Of a stretch of DNA of 20,140 nucleotides, positions 11,323-19,147 are shown one piece after another; position 1 is the stretch's first letter; every line of letters starts with the position of its first letter. The position numbers and the translations under genes are program-made. The notes under the pieces are model-generated. The model saw only the letters and a program-made list of their open reading frames with translations, was not told the DNA's origin and did not search any database. The stretch is from a virus: the IMG/VR virus record IMGVR_UViG_3300021091_002612, positions 1 through 20,140 of that record; one strand, given 5' to 3'.

Positions 11323-11916
11323 ATGGTTATCGCTCCTGAATTTATCGATCAGACCCCAGTTGAAGACCTCAGGCCATACGACAAAAACCCAAGGACCCAT
11401 AGCGCAACTCAAATCGAACGCCTGGTGAACTCCATAAAAGAGTTCGGGTTCACTAATCCACTTCTGATCGATGACGATCAAAATGTCATCGCTGGTCACG
11501 GTCGCCTCGAAGCTGCAAAAATCCTTGGCCTTGAAACTGTCCCAACAATTACTCTGTCGCACCTAACGTCAGAGCAAAGGCGTGCTTACGTTATCGCTGA
11601 TAACCAGCTAGCTCTTAACTCTGGTTGGGATGACGACCTGCTCCAATCAGAAATTAACGCACTCGGTGAACTTGGCTACGACTTGACCCTTCTCGGCTGG
11701 GGCGATGAACTTCCCAGTTTCGGTGAAGAAATCGACCTGTCTGCCCTCGAAGACGAAGAAGACTTGTCCGAATACGCTGCTGGCGTACGCAAAGCGATTC
11801 AGATCGACTTCGAACCAGAAGACTACGAAGAGGCGCAGGCACTGGTATCCGCAGCTCGCAAGTCTGGTAAATATGTCGGCATGCTTTTAATCAATGCACT
11901 TAAAGACGATGCTTGA
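11323..11916 (+). CDS. ParB/Srx-fold protein, first gene of the DNA-modification cassette
   Basis: A 197-residue protein with an N-terminal ParB-like domain at about 5-115: PVEDLRPYDKNPRTHS, QIERLVNSIKEFGFTNPLLI, IAGHGRLEAAKILG, TVPTITLSHLTSEQRRAY, IADNQLALNSGWD. The GHGRLEA motif is the ParB nucleotide-binding signature. In phages this domain is commonly fused or adjacent to DNA methylases. The C-terminal third is very acidic (residues 120-150) followed by a short domain (QIDFEPEDYEEAQALVSAAR, KYVGMLLINALK). AAAAGGAG at 11296-11303 is far from the ATG (about 20 nt). A promoter candidate TTGACG-17-TAAAAA (11271-11299) is weak. It overlaps the next gene by 8 nt. Confidence 0.85.
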   Translation: MVIAPEFIDQTPVEDLRPYDKNPRTHSATQIERLVNSIKEFGFTNPLLIDDDQNVIAGHGRLEAAKILGLETVPTITLSHLTSEQRRAYVIADNQLALNSGWDDDLLQSEINALGELGYDLTLLGWGDELPSFGEEIDLSALEDEEDLSEYAAGVRKAIQIDFEPEDYEEAQALVSAARKSGKYVGMLLINALKDDA

Positions 11917-12706
11917 TTATCAAATCGCTATTCCCTCTTACAAGCGAACGGAAACACTAGCGAAAGCAACGCTGTCTATGTTAAAAAAACATGGTTGCGA
12001 CTTTTCGAACGTAACCATCTTTACCGCCGACAAAAACGAAACCAAAGCCTATTCCGCCATGCTTGGCATGGTCGGCATTCGAGCTGAAGTAGTTACTGGC
12101 GAACCAGGCATCGGCAAGCAACGCATCTTTATTAACAAACACTACCCAGTTGGTACGAGGGTTCTCAGCCTCGATGACGATATTTATGCCTTGTCGATCG
12201 TTGATGAAAACAAAAAACTGAATCCCTGTGATTGGACAATCGACCGCATTGCCTTAAAAGGGTTTCAAACCTGCGAAAAGGTCAACGCAAAAATGTGGGG
12301 AATCAATCCCGTTGAAAATGGCTTCTATATGGATCGCACCACCTCGATTGGCCTGCGATACATCTGTGCCAACTTCTTCGGGTCTTACGCCGGTGATCCT
12401 GTTTGGACCGCCACAGACCGTAAAGACTTCTCTTCAGGCGAAGACTTTGAATCCACGCTTCGATCATTTGTGCAATACAAAGGCGTCGTCCGCCTAGACG
12501 GTATTTGCCCTAAAACTAAATACTTCGCGCAAGGTGGCATCTGCGCTGAAATAGGCGGTGAAGACAAACGCAAACTAGACCATCACAAGCACCTCACCGA
12601 AATCGCTGCACGTTTTCCGCACCTATGCAAAACCTACAAAAAATCAGACGGCACTACTAACATCAAACTAAAACCAGTCACACGCGGCAAAATTGCTTGG
12701 CTATGA
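11909..12706 (+). CDS. Glycosyltransferase of the TET-associated type (TAGT)
   Basis: A 265-residue GT-A-like glycosyltransferase. Residues 5-13 (QIAIPSYKR) form the nucleotide-sugar-binding start of the fold, GEPGIGKQR lies at 64-72, and the metal-binding DxD motif is LDDD at 88-91, followed by IYAL. Later segments (WGINPVENGFYM, NFFGSYAGD, SGEDFE, KTKYFAQGGI) fit an acceptor-binding domain, and the C-terminus is basic. The neighbour is a TET/JBP dioxygenase overlapping by 4 nt, so it very probably transfers a sugar to the hydroxylated base in phage DNA. ATG 11909 overlaps the previous stop and begins at the conserved strand; ATG 11894 is possible. The family name is inferred from fold plus context. 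Confidence 0.82.
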   Translation: MLDYQIAIPSYKRTETLAKATLSMLKKHGCDFSNVTIFTADKNETKAYSAMLGMVGIRAEVVTGEPGIGKQRIFINKHYPVGTRVLSLDDDIYALSIVDENKKLNPCDWTIDRIALKGFQTCEKVNAKMWGINPVENGFYMDRTTSIGLRYICANFFGSYAGDPVWTATDRKDFSSGEDFESTLRSFVQYKGVVRLDGICPKTKYFAQGGICAEIGGEDKRKLDHHKHLTEIAARFPHLCKTYKKSDGTTNIKLKPVTRGKIAWL

Positions 12707-13491
12707 CCATTACAAAACTGCCAACCGTCATACTCAAACCCGTTCAGCACACCGTCAAAATCGGTGATTCTGTAACCAACCTGCAACCTACAATCACGGA
12801 TTCCTGCATCCTTGTGGACCCTGACGGCAGTCAGGTAGGACTGTTCCTCAAAGAGCTTCCGACAGAACTGCAAAATCTGGTCAACATCGCTGACCTCGAA
12901 GTTCGCTCCGATCGCGTTCCAAAATCAACCATGCGCCGCTCTTCAGGCATGATGGGCGCCGCCAAAGAAGTTGAGCAATACTCGGCCATTCTCGGCTCAT
13001 GCCCGCCTAAACCGCACATGCGCCGCCCATACCCCACACGCTCGTCAATACACTCCAAAGCCTCGGCGTCAACATTCGTCCGTGCCATGCTCAAAGCAGG
13101 CAAACTCGCTATGGGTCTCGTCGCTCACTACATCCCAGACGTCCACGCCAAGCACCTATCCGTTATCGAAAAACGCATCCCATCAGATTGGCGCTTCACC
13201 CCATACTTCTCCTCAACCATCTCGAACTGCAATATCGCTGCCCCAATCCACCAAGACAACGCCAACGTCAAAGGCGCCGTAAACCTCATCATTACCAAGC
13301 GTCAAAACTCAACAGGCGGCAACCTCTACGTTCCTGATTACAACGCCACCTTCGATCAATCAAATAATTCCCTTCTCGTTTACCCCGCATGGCGCAACAT
13401 GCACGGCGTAACACCAATCGTCCCAACGCATCCTGGTGGTTACCGTAACTCTCACGTCTGGTATGCTCTAGACTCTTTTGCAAACCTGTAA
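12703..13491 (+). CDS. TET/JBP-type 2-oxoglutarate, Fe(II)-dependent dioxygenase
   Basis: A 262-residue dioxygenase of the phage TET/JBP class, which hydroxylates 5-methylpyrimidine in DNA. The double-stranded β-helix signature is visible: His183-x-Asp185 (APIHQDNANV), a strand (AVNLIITKR), GGNLYVPDYN, distal His234 (NMHGVTPI) and the 2-oxoglutarate-binding Arg248 (GGYRNSHVWY). The N-terminal half carries helices with basic patches and a Cys-Pro-Pro turn near 100, probably for DNA binding. The ATG at 12703 overlaps the glycosyltransferase stop (ATGA). With the glycosyltransferase and ParB-fold protein it forms a hypermodification cassette. No cytosine methyltransferase or other precursor enzyme is visible here, so the substrate base is undecided. 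Confidence 0.88.
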   Translation: MTITKLPTVILKPVQHTVKIGDSVTNLQPTITDSCILVDPDGSQVGLFLKELPTELQNLVNIADLEVRSDRVPKSTMRRSSGMMGAAKEVEQYSAILGSCPPKPHMRRPYPTRSSIHSKASASTFVRAMLKAGKLAMGLVAHYIPDVHAKHLSVIEKRIPSDWRFTPYFSSTISNCNIAAPIHQDNANVKGAVNLIITKRQNSTGGNLYVPDYNATFDQSNNSLLVYPAWRNMHGVTPIVPTHPGGYRNSHVWYALDSFANL

Positions 13492-13499
13492 TAACAAAT

Positions 13500-13826
13500 A
13501 TGGCTGGTAAAACTCGTTGCACTGCAGCAGAAAAAATGTTCAGAACTGCTCGTATCGCACGCATGATTGCCAATGGTGCGACACGATCGGATCTTTTGCA
13601 ATACGGTGCTGCTGAATGGGGGCTCAGCCCACGCATGGTAGACGAGTACCGTGCCGCAGCAATGAAGGAACTGGAACTTGATTGGAATCTTGACCGCCAG
13701 GCCTACGCGGCAGTCCTGTTATCGCAACTTAACATCGTACACAAAAAGTCTATGGAAGGCGGCAACCTGGCTGTCACCCTTGGCTGCATTAACACCGCTG
13801 CAAAAATTGCCAAGATTTTGGATTGA
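13500..13826 (+). CDS. terS: Terminase small subunit
   Basis: A 108-residue protein directly before the large terminase. It has an N-terminal helix-turn-helix (AEKMFRTARIARMIANGATR, then AEWGLSPRMVDEYR) for binding the packaging start site, and a helical C-terminal part (LLSQLNIVHKKSMEGGN, LGCINTAAKIAKI) for ring assembly and contact with the motor. Length and position fit small terminases. Its stop overlaps the TerL start (TGATG). It starts 8 nt after the dioxygenase stop, so packaging and modification genes are one transcription unit. Confidence 0.83.
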   Translation: MAGKTRCTAAEKMFRTARIARMIANGATRSDLLQYGAAEWGLSPRMVDEYRAAAMKELELDWNLDRQAYAAVLLSQLNIVHKKSMEGGNLAVTLGCINTAAKIAKILD

Positions 13827-15151
13827 TGGGGTTCCTTAGCTCATTGCCCTCGGGATCTGTTCTTTCGCCGATAGTCGAACCCAATACTGATGCGCAGTTA
13901 GCAATCGCCTCAGTAAGCGATACCCTTTACGACACCCTCACCGAACCGCAACGCAAGGTATACGACGCACCAGAACGGTTCAAAATGCTTTGCTCTGGTC
14001 GTCGCTTCGGCAAGACATATCTTTGCATTACTCGTCTCGTCAACTGGGCTGCTACTAAACCAAACAGCCTGAACTGGTACGTCACGGCAAACTACCGGAT
14101 GGCGAAACAAATCGCCTGGCGTCAACTCAAGGCCATGATTCCGCCTGATGTTTGCGTAAAACGAAACGAGTCTGAGTTGAGCCTTGAACTCGTCAATGGC
14201 AGCATCATTGCCCTTAAAGGCGCGGAAAACCCAGACACGCTGCGTGGCGTCAGCCTTTCAACTCTCATCGTTGACGAAGCTGCGTACGTCAAACAAGACG
14301 CTTGGGAAATGGTTCTGCGTCCTGCTCTGTCAGACCAAGGTGGTCCGGCTTGGTTTATTACTACGCCCGCTGGCCTGAACTGGTTTCATGATCTTTGGGA
14401 ACAAGCGCAGCAGGAACCTGACTGGCGTACGTTTTCATACTCCACCATTGAAGGTGGCAACGTATCTCAAGAAGAAATCGACGCTGCCAAACGCACCCTG
14501 GATGAACGCACCTTTCGCCAGGAATATCTCGCCAGCTTTGAAACGCTGTCTGGCCGCGTTTATCCAGACTTCTCTGACGACAACATTTCAGACACCGTTC
14601 AGGACACAGGAGCTGAAATCTACTGGGGCACAGACTTCAACGTATCAGTCATGGCTGGTGTTCTTGGCAGTCGCGTGGGCGACACGCTGCATATCTGGGA
14701 TGAACTGGCAGTCAACCAGTCCAATACCGACGAAGTTTGCACCCTGTTAAAAGAACGCTTTCCTGGCCGCAAAATCATTGCTTATCCAGACCCGACAGGT
14801 TCAGCTCGCAAGACCAGTTCCGCCGGTAAAACTGACCATGACATTATTCGTCGTTACGGCTTTAGCTGCATGAGCCCGAAAGCTCCTTGGTCGGTGAAGG
14901 ACAAAATCAACGCGACCAACTGGATGGTTCGCACTGCCGATGGGCATTTGAAACTATTTGTCCACCCTCGTTGCAAACACACCATCAAAGCCTTGAAAAA
15001 CGTGACATACAAACAAGGCGCAGACGAGTACGTTATTGATAAATCAGCAGGCATTGAGCACTGGACCGATGGACTTGGATATCTGATCCTTGGTGCCTTC
15101 AATCCCCTTTACGAGCGTGCTGGCAAGGGGACTGGCATTAGGATCTATTGA
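13826..15151 (+). CDS. terL: Terminase large subunit, ATPase and nuclease
   Basis: A 441-residue packaging motor. Walker A is SGRRFGKT at 57-64, Walker B TLIVDEA at 146-152, coupling motif FITTPAG at 178-183. The RNase H-like nuclease follows: Asp270 (YWGTDFNVS), Asp322 in AYPDPTG at 319-325, and a late Asp in HWTDGLGYLI near 420. It cuts the concatemer and pumps DNA into the prohead. The in-frame TTG at 13823 is less likely than ATG 13826, which overlaps the TerS stop. The PDPTGSARKTSSAGKTDHD segment is typical of siphovirus and T7-like large terminases. Confidence 0.95.
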   Translation: MGFLSSLPSGSVLSPIVEPNTDAQLAIASVSDTLYDTLTEPQRKVYDAPERFKMLCSGRRFGKTYLCITRLVNWAATKPNSLNWYVTANYRMAKQIAWRQLKAMIPPDVCVKRNESELSLELVNGSIIALKGAENPDTLRGVSLSTLIVDEAAYVKQDAWEMVLRPALSDQGGPAWFITTPAGLNWFHDLWEQAQQEPDWRTFSYSTIEGGNVSQEEIDAAKRTLDERTFRQEYLASFETLSGRVYPDFSDDNISDTVQDTGAEIYWGTDFNVSVMAGVLGSRVGDTLHIWDELAVNQSNTDEVCTLLKERFPGRKIIAYPDPTGSARKTSSAGKTDHDIIRRYGFSCMSPKAPWSVKDKINATNWMVRTADGHLKLFVHPRCKHTIKALKNVTYKQGADEYVIDKSAGIEHWTDGLGYLILGAFNPLYERAGKGTGIRIY

Positions 15152-15195
15152 TTGCCATTCCCTTAGACTGCTCGCATCGACAGCGTTAGTTTGCC

Positions 15196-16641
15196 GTGTA
15201 CACCGGATACAACTTCTACGACCGGCCACTAGCGCAGCGGACTGTCACAAAAGTCCAAGACCCTAATACGGCATGGTTTACGCAAGAGCCGCATTGGATC
15301 CTGATTGAAGACCTGCTGCAAGGCACCTATGGGATGCGCAAGAAGCATCGCCGGTACCTGCCGCAGGAACCACGCGAACTAGATGAGTCCTACGACAACC
15401 GCTTAGCACGCAGTGTGGTGCCGCCGTACTACGTCCGCCTTGAGCGGATGCTGGCAGGGATGCTTACCCGTAAGCCAGTCAGGCTTGACGATACGGCTGA
15501 TGCCATCCGTGAGCAGTTGTTTGATGTTGACCTACAAGGCAATGACCTCAATGTCTGGACCTACGAAACCGCACGCAAAATGGTCCGCTATGGGCACGTT
15601 GGTGTCTTGGTGGATGCACCGGCTTCTGGGGGTAGACCCTATTGGGTGAGCTACACGCCTAGGCAGATCCTTGGCTGGCGCACCGAGCAGCAAGAAGGCA
15701 AACAGGTGTTGACGCAGTTGCGGCTGTCGGAAGTGGTCACCGTTCCTGATGGTTTATACGGCGAAAAGGAAGTGCAGCAAATCCGGGTGCTGACGCCTGG
15801 TGAATATCAACTGCACCGCAAGGATGACAACAGCGACTTCGTGATCGTTGATGAAGGCCGAACCAGCCTTTCAGAGATCCCGTTCAGCCTCGCCTATGCA
15901 CAGCGGCATGGCTTTATGGAGTCGCGTCCGCCGCTTGAGGATATTGCCGAGCTGAACCTGAAGACCTATCAGATCCAGTCTGATCTGGACAACCAGCTCC
16001 ATATCAGCGCCGTGCCGATGCTGGCGTTTTATGGTTTCCCGTCAGCAGCAGAGGAAGTCAGCGCTGGTCCTGGCGAGGCGATTGCATTTCCGGCTGATGG
16101 CCGTGCTGAATACATTGAGCCGCAAGGCAAATCCTTTGACGCGCAGTTCCGCAGGCTAGAGCAGCTAGCACTGCAGATCAATGAACTTGGCCTGTCGGCA
16201 GTCCTTGGTCAGAAGCTCAGCGCCGAGACGGCAGAAGCAAAACGCATTGACCGCAGCCAAGGCGATAGCACCATGATGGTGATCGCGCAGAACATGCAAG
16301 ACATGATCGACAATTGCCTGCAATACCACGCGCAATACCTCGGCAACGCAACCGCTGCCGGTAGCGCGTATGTCAACCGCGACTTCCTTGGTGCACGCCT
16401 TGAGCCGCAAGATATTCAGGCATTGCTGTCGCTTTACACCGCTGGCACCATCAGCCAGGAAACGCTGCTGACCGAACTGGCAGAAGGCGATGTCCTTGGC
16501 GATAATTTCGATGTAGACGAAGAGCTTGAGGCCACTTCCAATGCGGGGCTTGACGTATCTTCTACTGGACTGGCTGACAGACTGGTTGGTGGCGCTGATG
16601 ATCTTGGTGGAACCGAAGAAACCGAGGCGACCGGGGATTGA
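15196..16641 (+). CDS. Portal protein, DUF4055-like
   Basis: A 481-residue portal, the dodecameric gate through which DNA enters the head. Its N-terminus (HWILIEDLLQGTYGMRKKHR, then YLPQEPREL and YDNRLARSVVPPYYVRLER) and the sequence MLAGMLTRKPVRLDD match the DUF4055 portal pattern. A mixed domain (VGVLVDAPASGG, the β-rich stem region) and the long helix with LEQLALQINELGLSAVLG follow; the C-terminus is acidic and Gly-rich. The start is GTG at 15196, the only start after the in-frame stop at 15187. The 44-nt gap after TerL holds no visible signal. Position between terminase and MuF protein is standard. Confidence 0.88.
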   Translation: MYTGYNFYDRPLAQRTVTKVQDPNTAWFTQEPHWILIEDLLQGTYGMRKKHRRYLPQEPRELDESYDNRLARSVVPPYYVRLERMLAGMLTRKPVRLDDTADAIREQLFDVDLQGNDLNVWTYETARKMVRYGHVGVLVDAPASGGRPYWVSYTPRQILGWRTEQQEGKQVLTQLRLSEVVTVPDGLYGEKEVQQIRVLTPGEYQLHRKDDNSDFVIVDEGRTSLSEIPFSLAYAQRHGFMESRPPLEDIAELNLKTYQIQSDLDNQLHISAVPMLAFYGFPSAAEEVSAGPGEAIAFPADGRAEYIEPQGKSFDAQFRRLEQLALQINELGLSAVLGQKLSAETAEAKRIDRSQGDSTMMVIAQNMQDMIDNCLQYHAQYLGNATAAGSAYVNRDFLGARLEPQDIQALLSLYTAGTISQETLLTELAEGDVLGDNFDVDEELEATSNAGLDVSSTGLADRLVGGADDLGGTEETEATGD

Positions 16642-16648
16642 TTACACG

Positions 16649-16861
16649 ATGTGCGAGCTGCCTAATGAGGTGCTTGCCGTGGTGCGTATGAAGTATTACC
16701 GAAACGGCAAAGCTGATGAGGTAGACGAAATGGTGATCATGGAAGATGGCCAGAATGGTTATGACGCTTTTGCCGCAGCGGTCCGTGGTGCATTGACACG
16801 CGGCGCTGATGTAAGCATCAGATCGCAGTACCGGCCAGATCAGCTAGGGATTCTGGGATGA
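16649..16861 (+). CDS. Small head-region protein of unknown function (70 aa)
   Basis: Not recognised. The ATG at 16649 lies 7 nt after the portal stop; the frame is open upstream within the portal gene but that part is not coding. The 70 residues comprise a β-hairpin-like start (EVLAVVRMKYYRNGK), an acidic stretch (ADEVDEMVIMEDG) and a helix (YDAFAAAVRGALTRG). TGA overlaps the next ATG (ATGA). It may be a small accessory of the head. Confidence 0.68.
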   Translation: MCELPNEVLAVVRMKYYRNGKADEVDEMVIMEDGQNGYDAFAAAVRGALTRGADVSIRSQYRPDQLGILG

Positions 16862-18072
16862 GCACACCAGAAGCGCTATACCGCAATGCGATTGACCTGA
16901 ACCGTTACAGCAACAGCGTGGCGCGGCGTGTCATCAATGCCTATAACGACATCATTATTGATGCGGTCAATCAGCTACGCACCATTGATGAGCTCGCCGC
17001 ACCTGTAAAAGCTGCACGGCTGCGTGGGATCCTTGCGCAACTTAAGGAATCGCTTGGTACGTGGGCTGGTGATGCTACCGAGCTGACCGCTGCCGAACTG
17101 CAAGGCATCGCGCAGTTGCAGTCTGAGTTTGTTACCGAGCAGCTAACCAAAGCGCTGCCAGTTGGCAGCCGTGATGCAGTACGCACTGTTGAGATCAGCC
17201 CGCAGTTTGCTCAAAGTGTGGTCACAACTGACCCGACGCAGATCAACGTGGTAGCGCTTAGCGATGACCTATTTGCAGCCGTCCAAGGCGCACCGCAGAC
17301 CTTCGCATTGACCGCTGCCCAGGGTGCCACTATCACGCTGCCCAATGGCGAGGTGGTCAGGAAAGCCTTTCGCGGCATTGCTGTAGACCAAGCTGAACGG
17401 TTTAATCAAGTGGTAAGGCAAGGACTTCTTACCGGCGAACCGACACCCGAAATCGCTAAGCGGTTGATCGGTAACTTGCAGTTTGGCGAACGTGCCCGCA
17501 ATGTCAGACAGCTTATCGCTGCAGGTGGTCAGGCCACAGCCGTTGCTGACAATCAAATCATGGCACTAGTGCGTACTAGCGTGAATCAAGTAGCGAACAG
17601 CGCTAGCCAGCAGGTCTATGAAGCGAATCAAGACATCACTAAAAAGTATCGCTATGTGGCAACACTGGATACCCGCACCAGCAGCATTTGCCGTGCACTG
17701 GATGGTCAAGAGTTTCCATATGGCAAAGGTCCAACACCGCCGCAGCATTTCAACTGCCGCAGCACGACGGTGCCAGTCATCGACCCAGACATCTTGCCAC
17801 CATCAACGACCGCAACACGCGCAGCAGCAGGTGGCCAAGTGCCGGCCAACATGAGCTATGGGGAATGGCTAAAAGAAAAGCGCCCAGGAGAGACAGATGC
17901 TGATCTACTGGTTCGTCAAGCAACTGCGCTTGGTGCAGGCAAAGTTCCTTATTTCCGCATGTTGTCCGAAAAGTACGGACCACAGAACGCGCTTGCCAAA
18001 CTGGTACGCGACGATGGATCTGAATTAACCTTAGACCAACTGAAAGCGCGATATGGACCTGCCAGGACTTAG
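16858..18072 (+). CDS. MuF-type (SPP1 gp7-like) head morphogenesis protein
   Basis: A 404-residue minor head protein. The N-terminal 230 residues are helical. Residues 245-315 carry the MuF motif: ALVRTSVNQVANSASQQVYE, YVATLDTRTSSICRALDG, GPTPPQHFNCRSTTVPV, with the Cys and His-Asn-Cys pattern of the family. A Pro-rich linker leads to a helical C-terminus. MuF proteins are packaged with or bound near the portal and can be carried into the cell with the DNA; toxin fusions at the C-terminus are known in this family but none is evident here. Follows the portal as usual. Confidence 0.88.
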   Translation: MSTPEALYRNAIDLNRYSNSVARRVINAYNDIIIDAVNQLRTIDELAAPVKAARLRGILAQLKESLGTWAGDATELTAAELQGIAQLQSEFVTEQLTKALPVGSRDAVRTVEISPQFAQSVVTTDPTQINVVALSDDLFAAVQGAPQTFALTAAQGATITLPNGEVVRKAFRGIAVDQAERFNQVVRQGLLTGEPTPEIAKRLIGNLQFGERARNVRQLIAAGGQATAVADNQIMALVRTSVNQVANSASQQVYEANQDITKKYRYVATLDTRTSSICRALDGQEFPYGKGPTPPQHFNCRSTTVPVIDPDILPPSTTATRAAAGGQVPANMSYGEWLKEKRPGETDADLLVRQATALGAGKVPYFRMLSEKYGPQNALAKLVRDDGSELTLDQLKARYGPART

Positions 18073-18373
18073 GCATTTCAAGGATGGCCTGATCTATAGC
18101 GATCCGGTCGAAGCATTGGTTGGTGAAGCCTGGGTATCAGCAGTGCTATGCCTTGAGCCATCTGGTGACATGCACTGGGCAACATTGGACATGGCTAAAC
18201 TGAGCCCAGTGACAGAATGGCGTTATGGCCAAGAAAATGAAGGCAGCTCAGAAGAAGGTGGGCGAGGTGATGAGCGAGTACAAAGCCGGAACACTCAAAA
18301 GCGGCAAACCCGGTCCCGGCAAGGGTCCAAAGGTCAAAAGCCGCAAGCAGGCAATCGCCATCGCACTGTCTGA
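18053..18373 (+). CDS. Small protein of unknown function, long overlap with next gene
   Basis: Not recognised. ATG 18053 overlaps the MuF stop by 20 nt. The first 60 residues are protein-like (LRHFKDGLIYSDPVEALVGE, AVLCLEPSGDMHWATLDMAKL). From about residue 58 the frame shares DNA with the DUF6496 gene on the same strand for 149 nt and becomes a low-complexity Arg/Gln/Gly tail. The functional part is probably the N-terminal half. Confidence 0.5.
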   Translation: MDLPGLRHFKDGLIYSDPVEALVGEAWVSAVLCLEPSGDMHWATLDMAKLSPVTEWRYGQENEGSSEEGGRGDERVQSRNTQKRQTRSRQGSKGQKPQAGNRHRTV

Positions 18374-18416
18374 AGCTGGCATGAGCCGTAAGCAACCTAA
18401 GGGCAAAAAGAAATGA
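18225..18416 (+). CDS. DUF6496-like small basic protein
   Basis: A 63-residue very basic protein with the recognisable pattern MAKKMKAAQKKVGEVMSEYK, GTLKSGKPGPGKGPKVKSRK, QAIAIALSEAGMSRK. Proteins of this pattern are widespread in tailed phages, often near head genes, with unknown role; the charge suggests nucleic-acid contact. Stop overlaps the next start (ATGA). Confidence 0.8.
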   Translation: MAKKMKAAQKKVGEVMSEYKAGTLKSGKPGPGKGPKVKSRKQAIAIALSEAGMSRKQPKGKKK

Positions 18417-18634
18417 AACGCGGTGACCGGGTTAGCTGGATGTACCAAGGTGCCCGCACCTTTGGCGTGATCACTAGTATCGGTGGCGAACGCGCCACTA
18501 TTGCGACACGCAGCGGTGGCAGCGTCACCCGCGTCGGCAGTCAGGATGACCCGATTGTGCGGATCAAGTCTGAGTCAACCGGCAATGCGGTTATCAAGAA
18601 GCGTTCCGAGCTGAAGCCAGCACCACGGCGATGA
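18413..18634 (+). CDS. Small Tudor/SH3-like protein (DUF2945-type)
   Basis: A 73-residue protein with the pattern KRGDRVSWMYQGARTFGVIT, GGSVTRVGSQDDP, VRIKSESTGNAVIKKRSEL. This fits the small β-barrel family described as DUF2945 or hypervirulence-associated Tudor-like domain, with a barrel of five short strands. It lies in a chain of ATGA-coupled small genes between MuF and scaffold. The role in phage is not known; basic surface suggests nucleic-acid binding. Confidence 0.72.
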   Translation: MKRGDRVSWMYQGARTFGVITSIGGERATIATRSGGSVTRVGSQDDPIVRIKSESTGNAVIKKRSELKPAPRR

Positions 18635-18906
18635 GCATCACTTATCGCGGCGAAGAGTTTGAGGGTTACAACAAACCCAAGCGGACGCCAAAGCATCCGA
18701 CCAAATCGCACGCGGTACTGGCCAAGGATGGCGATACGGTCAAGTTGGTCAGGTTTGGTCAGCAGGGCGTATCTGGCTCACCAGCGCGCGAGGGCGAATC
18801 TGCAGCAGCTAAGGCTAGGCGTGCATCCTTCAAGGCAAGGCACGCCAGTAACATTGCTCGGGGGAAAATGTCACCGGCTTATTGGGCGGACAAGGTGAAG
18901 TGGTAG
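18631..18906 (+). CDS. DUF6321-like small basic protein
   Basis: A 91-residue basic protein with the pattern ITYRGEEFEGYNKPKRTPKH, AVLAKDGDTVKLVRFGQQG, FKARHASNIARGKMSPAYW, ADKVKW. This matches small phage proteins grouped as DUF6321, in which a β-rich start is followed by a Lys/Arg-rich segment. Function unknown; the position among head genes suggests a minor virion or DNA-binding component. Start overlaps the previous stop (ATGA). Its 3' end is overlapped by an antisense gene for 77 nt. Confidence 0.72.
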   Translation: MSITYRGEEFEGYNKPKRTPKHPTKSHAVLAKDGDTVKLVRFGQQGVSGSPAREGESAAAKARRASFKARHASNIARGKMSPAYWADKVKW

Positions 18907-19096
18907 CAGCCTCTTGGCGATGTATCCAAGTCTTCAGCTCGCAGATGTAACGCCTCAGGTCATGCGCTCTGGCTGCGTGCCAACCGTTGCCGGTCTTGCG
19001 ATACAAGTGCTCGTGCCGGTCAATGGCATCAAGCGTTTGCTTGATTAGCGGGTTCCATGGTTCCCGCACTGGCGTATTCCACTCACGTTTTGACAT
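18830..19096 (-). CDS. Antisense small helical protein (88 aa)
   Basis: A leftward frame in the only gap of the late rightward operon (18907-19147). It reads like a real protein: EPWNPLIKQTLDAIDRHEHL, GNGWHAARAHDLRRYICELK, TWIHRQEA. The last 25 residues lie over the DUF6321 gene and are poor in character. ATG 19096 sits on the edge of the capsid-promoter candidate. It faces the direction of all its neighbours, so it may be a regulator or moron-type gene. Not recognised. Confidence 0.55.
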   Translation of the reverse strand: MSKREWNTPVREPWNPLIKQTLDAIDRHEHLYRKTGNGWHAARAHDLRRYICELKTWIHRQEAATTSPCPPNKPVTFSPEQCYWRALP

Positions 19097-19118
19097 GGCG
19101 CGAGCGAGCCATTACGAT
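19090..19118 (+). promoter_or_regulatory. Rightward promoter candidate before scaffold and capsid
   Basis: TTGACA at 19090-19095 (exact consensus), a 17-nt spacer and TACGAT at 19113-19118 (4 of 6). Predicted start near 19125, 23 nt before the scaffold ATG; the leader can form AAGCC-TGC-GGCTT just before the start codon. It differs from the leftward P1-P3 type in the -35, so it may be read by host sigma. It overlaps the start of the antisense gene. Confidence 0.5.
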
Positions 19119-19147
19119 GACAGCGTAATTAAGCCTGCGGCTTATCC

